64,000 bases of DNA from Mesorhizobium huakuii. Its GTDB lineage: Bacteria > Pseudomonadota > Alphaproteobacteria > Rhizobiales > Rhizobiaceae. The stretch covers positions 124,001 through 188,000 of the forward strand of contig NZ_BSNY01000027.1 of NCBI RefSeq assembly GCF_030160235.1, read 5' to 3'. Below are positions 61,795 to 64,000 of the stretch, one piece after another (the stretch's first letter is position 1; every line of letters begins with the position of its first letter). A program made the position numbers and the translations under genes. Below the pieces are notes generated by a model. It saw nothing but the letters and a program-made list of their open reading frames with translations, was not told where the DNA came from and ran no database searches.

Positions 61795-62109
61795 CTACCA
61801 AGTGACACGAACTTCCTGCGCGCTTGGATCGGCTGCCCCGCCAAACCTCTTGATCGCGTACCCGCCGGCAGCCTCGGGAGATGATTTCAACAATGGCTCG
61901 ATCACAACAAAAAGTCGTTCAGCGTCTGGCCCGTACATGTAGAGGATGCACTTGCCCTCGCCAAACTCATCGCCATCGAACTCGCCGACCGAAGCATTCC
62001 CAACGGCTTGCTCCAGCTGATTCTCTAGCGCGAGAATGGATGCGCGTTCTTCCGACGTTCCAAACTGACCGTCACTGAGAAGAAGATAGACGATTACCGC
62101 TTGTTCCAA
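61795..62109 (-). CDS. Conserved hypothetical protein at the tail of the cob operon
   Basis: A 104-aa acidic soluble protein. It begins at TTG 62109, with GAGGA upstream at suitable spacing. The segments VGEFDGDEFGEGKCILYMYG and DAERLFVVIEPLL look like a compact alpha/beta domain that I have seen only as 'hypothetical'. It follows cobO by 13 bases on the minus strand and may be co-transcribed. No function can be given; some similar small domains are immunity-like proteins, which is a guess. Confidence 0.6.
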   Translation of the reverse strand: MEQAVIVYLLLSDGQFGTSEERASILALENQLEQAVGNASVGEFDGDEFGEGKCILYMYGPDAERLFVVIEPLLKSSPEAAGGYAIKRFGGAADPSAQEVRVTW

Positions 62110-62122
62110 AGATAGTCCTCGC

Positions 62123-62737
62123 TCAAAACTCGATCCCCCGCTGCGCTTTCACACCTGCCGAAAAGTGGTGCTTCGTCACACCCATCTCGGTGACCAGGTC
62201 CGCCGCCTCGACCAGAGCCGGCTTGGCGTTGCGGCCGGTGACGACGACATGCAGGCCCTCGCGGCGCGATTTCAGCGCCGCGACCACCTTGCCGAGATCG
62301 AGATAATCATAACGCAGGGCGATGTTGAGTTCGTCGAGCACGACAAGGCTGATCGAGGGATCGGCGATCAACTCCAGTGCCTTGGCCCAGGCCGCCTCGG
62401 CGGCAGCGATATCGCGCTTCAGATCCTGCGTCTCCCAGGTGAAGCCCTCGCCCATCGCGTGCCAGACGACGCGGTCGCCGAAAGCCGCAAACGCATCCTT
62501 CTCGCCGGTGTGCCATTTGCCCTTGATGAACTGCACGACGCCGACGCGCTTGCCGTAGCCAAGCATCCGCAGCGCCAGGCCGAAGGCGGCCGTGGTCTTG
62601 CCCTTGCCCGGACCGGTGTTGACGATCAGCAGTCCCTTTTCGATCGTCTTTGCCGCCACCTCGGCGTCCTGCACCGCCTTGCGCTTGGCCATCTTGGCGC
62701 GATGGCGCTCTTCGTCCTTGTTGTCGATGTCGGTCAT
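62123..62737 (-). CDS. cobO: Cob(I)yrinic acid a,c-diamide adenosyltransferase (CobO/BtuR)
   Basis: A 204-aa enzyme with the P-loop VNTGPGKGKTTAAFGLALR (residues 39-57), VVQFIKGKWHTGEKD near 67 and VLDELNIALRYDYLDLG near 147. It transfers adenosyl from ATP to cob(I)yrinic acid diamide or cobinamide. It follows cobU by one base. It is the first enzyme here that makes the adenosyl form of the cofactor. Confidence 0.9.
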   Translation of the reverse strand: MTDIDNKDEERHRAKMAKRKAVQDAEVAAKTIEKGLLIVNTGPGKGKTTAAFGLALRMLGYGKRVGVVQFIKGKWHTGEKDAFAAFGDRVVWHAMGEGFTWETQDLKRDIAAAEAAWAKALELIADPSISLVVLDELNIALRYDYLDLGKVVAALKSRREGLHVVVTGRNAKPALVEAADLVTEMGVTKHHFSAGVKAQRGIEF

Positions 62738-62738
62738 A

Positions 62739-63254
62739 TCACTTCACCTTGAGCGGTAGCCCCGCCACCATCAGCAGCACCGTATCGGCGATCGCCGCGA
62801 CCTGCTGGTTGAGCCGTCCGGCGTCATCGCGAAAGCGGCGCGCCAGGGCATTGTCCGGCACGATGCCTTGCCCGACTTCGTTGGAGACGACGAACCATGG
62901 GCCGCGCGGCCGCGACAGCACATCCGCCAGCCGCCGGCACTCAGCGCCGATGTCGTGATCGGCCAGCATGTGATTGGTCAGCCACAGTGTCAGGCAGTCG
63001 ACCAGCACCGGCTGGTTGTCGGGCAAGGCCTCGAGCGCGCTGGCAAGGTCGAGCGGCGCGTCGATGGTTGCCCAGCCTTCGCCACGCCGCGAGCGGTGCA
63101 GTGCGATGCGCTCACGCATTTCGCCGTCATAGGCTTGCGCCGTGGCGATATAGGTCCATGGCGAGGGCAACGCCTTCGCCAGGGTTTCGGCGTGCGCGCT
63201 CTTGCCGGAGCGCGCACCGCCGATGATGAAGGTCAGCTTGTTGCGATCAGGCAA
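62739..63254 (-). CDS. cobU: Adenosylcobinamide kinase / adenosylcobinamide-phosphate guanylyltransferase
   Basis: A 171-aa bifunctional enzyme (CobU, or CobP in P. denitrificans) with P-loop IIGGARSGKSAHAETLA (residues 10-26), RIALHRSRRGEGW near 49, the conserved guanylylation His in this region and LVDCLTLWLTNHML near 84. It activates adenosylcobinamide for attachment of the lower ligand. Its start overlaps the cbtA stop by 8 bases. Confidence 0.9.
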   Translation of the reverse strand: MPDRNKLTFIIGGARSGKSAHAETLAKALPSPWTYIATAQAYDGEMRERIALHRSRRGEGWATIDAPLDLASALEALPDNQPVLVDCLTLWLTNHMLADHDIGAECRRLADVLSRPRGPWFVVSNEVGQGIVPDNALARRFRDDAGRLNQQVAAIADTVLLMVAGLPLKVK

Positions 63255-64000
63255 AGCTGTCGCGCAGGCTGGTCGCGGTGCCGGTGAAGCGTCCGCGCAC
63301 CACGCCGACGATGGCGCCGAGCACCAGCCAGAACACCAGGTTGGTCAGCGTCACCGCCACCACGAACTGGTGGTGCAGGCCTTCCGGGATCGGCGTCTCG
63401 AAGCTGTCGGGCTGCGGCGCGCCGACAATGTGCGGAGCAACGATCAGCGCCACGGCAAGGATGGCCAGCGGCAGCGATTTGCGGAACGCGATCAGGCCGA
63501 GCCCTATTGCCGTTGCTACCACCGTCGCCACCCACCAGATCTGGCGCTGCGTCAGGTCGGCCGCGGGCATGGCCGGCAGTTCCGGCGGCAGGCCGAGGCC
63601 GGGCGCCAGTGTGAAGATGGCAAAGCCGGCCAGACCCCAGAACACGCCCTGGCGCCAATTGCCGATGCCGCCGGCGAATTCCGAAACGGCGACCAGGATC
63701 AGTGCGAAGCCGATGCCGGTGACGACATTGGACACGACATTGAAAGCAAAGCGCTCGAAGCCGTCGGCCGGCGCCCAGCCCTCGTCTTCGGCCGGGGCGG
63801 CGGCTGCGGCCGGAGCCGGGGTGGCCGCGCTCATGGCATTCGGTGCTGCCGGTGCGGCGGGGCTCATGGCGTTGTCGCTGGCAGCATTGGCCGGCGCCGC
63901 GGGTGCGGCGGCATGGTCATGGCTATGGCCGCCTTCGGCCTGTTCGTAGACTTCCGCCTTGAGGATCAGCGGCACGGTGGCATAGGCCTGCATGCAGGCG
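63247..64000 (-). CDS. cbtA: CbtA family cobalt transporter subunit (5' end outside the window)
   Basis: The frame is open past the right edge of the window, and the visible part lacks the first membrane helix, so the start lies outside; the Met at 63993 is internal. MQAYATVPLILKAEVYEQ, then a His-rich loop (GGHSHDHAAAP), then about five membrane segments match CbtA, the larger subunit of a B12-regulated cobalt importer. It leads the cob operon. A cobalamin riboswitch and cbtB would be expected beyond the window. Confidence 0.82.
   Translation of the reverse strand, partial: ACMQAYATVPLILKAEVYEQAEGGHSHDHAAAPAAPANAASDNAMSPAAPAAPNAMSAATPAPAAAAAPAEDEGWAPADGFERFAFNVVSNVVTGIGFALILVAVSEFAGGIGNWRQGVFWGLAGFAIFTLAPGLGLPPELPAMPAADLTQRQIWWVATVVATAIGLGLIAFRKSLPLAILAVALIVAPHIVGAPQPDSFETPIPEGLHHQFVVAVTLTNLVFWLVLGAIVGVVRGRFTGTATSLRDSFA

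Noticed and set aside
62738-64000. Possible cobalamin riboswitch in the cob region
   Set aside because: The cob genes here are contiguous or overlapping with no leader space; any riboswitch must lie beyond the right edge ahead of cbtA.

Overview
The window reads as chromosomal DNA of a GC-rich alphaproteobacterium of the Rhizobiales, most probably Mesorhizobium or a close relative. The evidence is the codon use, the soxBDAG and aerobic cob gene sets, the SoxB/DMGDH-type flavoenzymes in several copies, the GlxA-type regulators and many 4-base ATGA/GTGA gene overlaps. The genus is inferred. I see no rRNA, tRNA, CRISPR array, insertion sequence or prophage. Nearly all of the window is coding, in about 65 genes.

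Left part (1-9 kb): a corrinoid/tetrahydrofolate methyl-oxidation module. It has a DUF1638 protein, a PF13769 'virulence factor' protein, a MetV-like cysteine-rich protein, a MetF-like methylenetetrahydrofolate reductase, a methyl-THF:corrinoid methyltransferase behind a perfect 22-bp palindrome, and a RACo-like corrinoid-activating ferredoxin/ASKHA protein. An SDR, a DUF4893 protein and a formyltransferase are interspersed. 9-13.7 kb: two 61-aa DUF1127-like proteins, an esterase, a LysR regulator, a 44-aa ORF and a GATase-AraC (GlxA) regulator with a repeated TGTCGC-N8-TC element in its upstream region. 13.7-20 kb (minus strand): a taurine/nitrate-type ABC importer, a DUF1194 protein and a dimethylglycine-dehydrogenase-like enzyme.

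20-28 kb (minus strand): a compact seven-gene operon. It encodes a HAD-UbiA fusion resembling decaprenyl-phosphate phosphoribosyltransferase, a DprE1-like oxidase, a small EmrE/ArnE-like membrane protein, an extended SDR, a class III aminotransferase, a multi-pass GT-C-like protein and an FkbM methyltransferase. I read it as a polyprenyl-phosphate-pentose (arabinose-like) pathway that decorates a cell-envelope glycan or lipid. It is the strongest candidate here for an undescribed system. 28-33 kb: a small exported protein, an AraC regulator, an NmrA-like reductase and an MscS/DUF3772 channel.

33-50 kb: methylamine/betaine catabolism. soxBDAG (sarcosine oxidase) is followed by a frameshifted VOC gene, a DMT transporter, a LysR regulator, an MFS transporter and a nitroreductase. 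Then comes an XRE-cupin regulator with three direct repeats upstream, and the operon DMGDH-like / homocysteine S-methyltransferase / aminotransferase / DMGDH-like. 50-58.6 kb: a tight seven-gene minus-strand operon (importer with NMT1/THI5-type binding protein, CodA-type amidohydrolase, FAD oxidase, two flavodoxin-fold reductases) opposite RidA and creatininase-family genes, which looks like catabolism of a nitrogen heterocycle.

58.6-64 kb: parD with a nonsense-interrupted parE, a small tyrosine phosphatase, and cobalamin genes cobC, cobD, cobO, cobU and partial cbtA. The cobC and cobD start codons overlap head to head. Much of the window fits one-carbon metabolism: methyl groups from methylated amines feed the folate pool through flavoenzymes and a corrinoid route, and the cob genes supply the cofactor.
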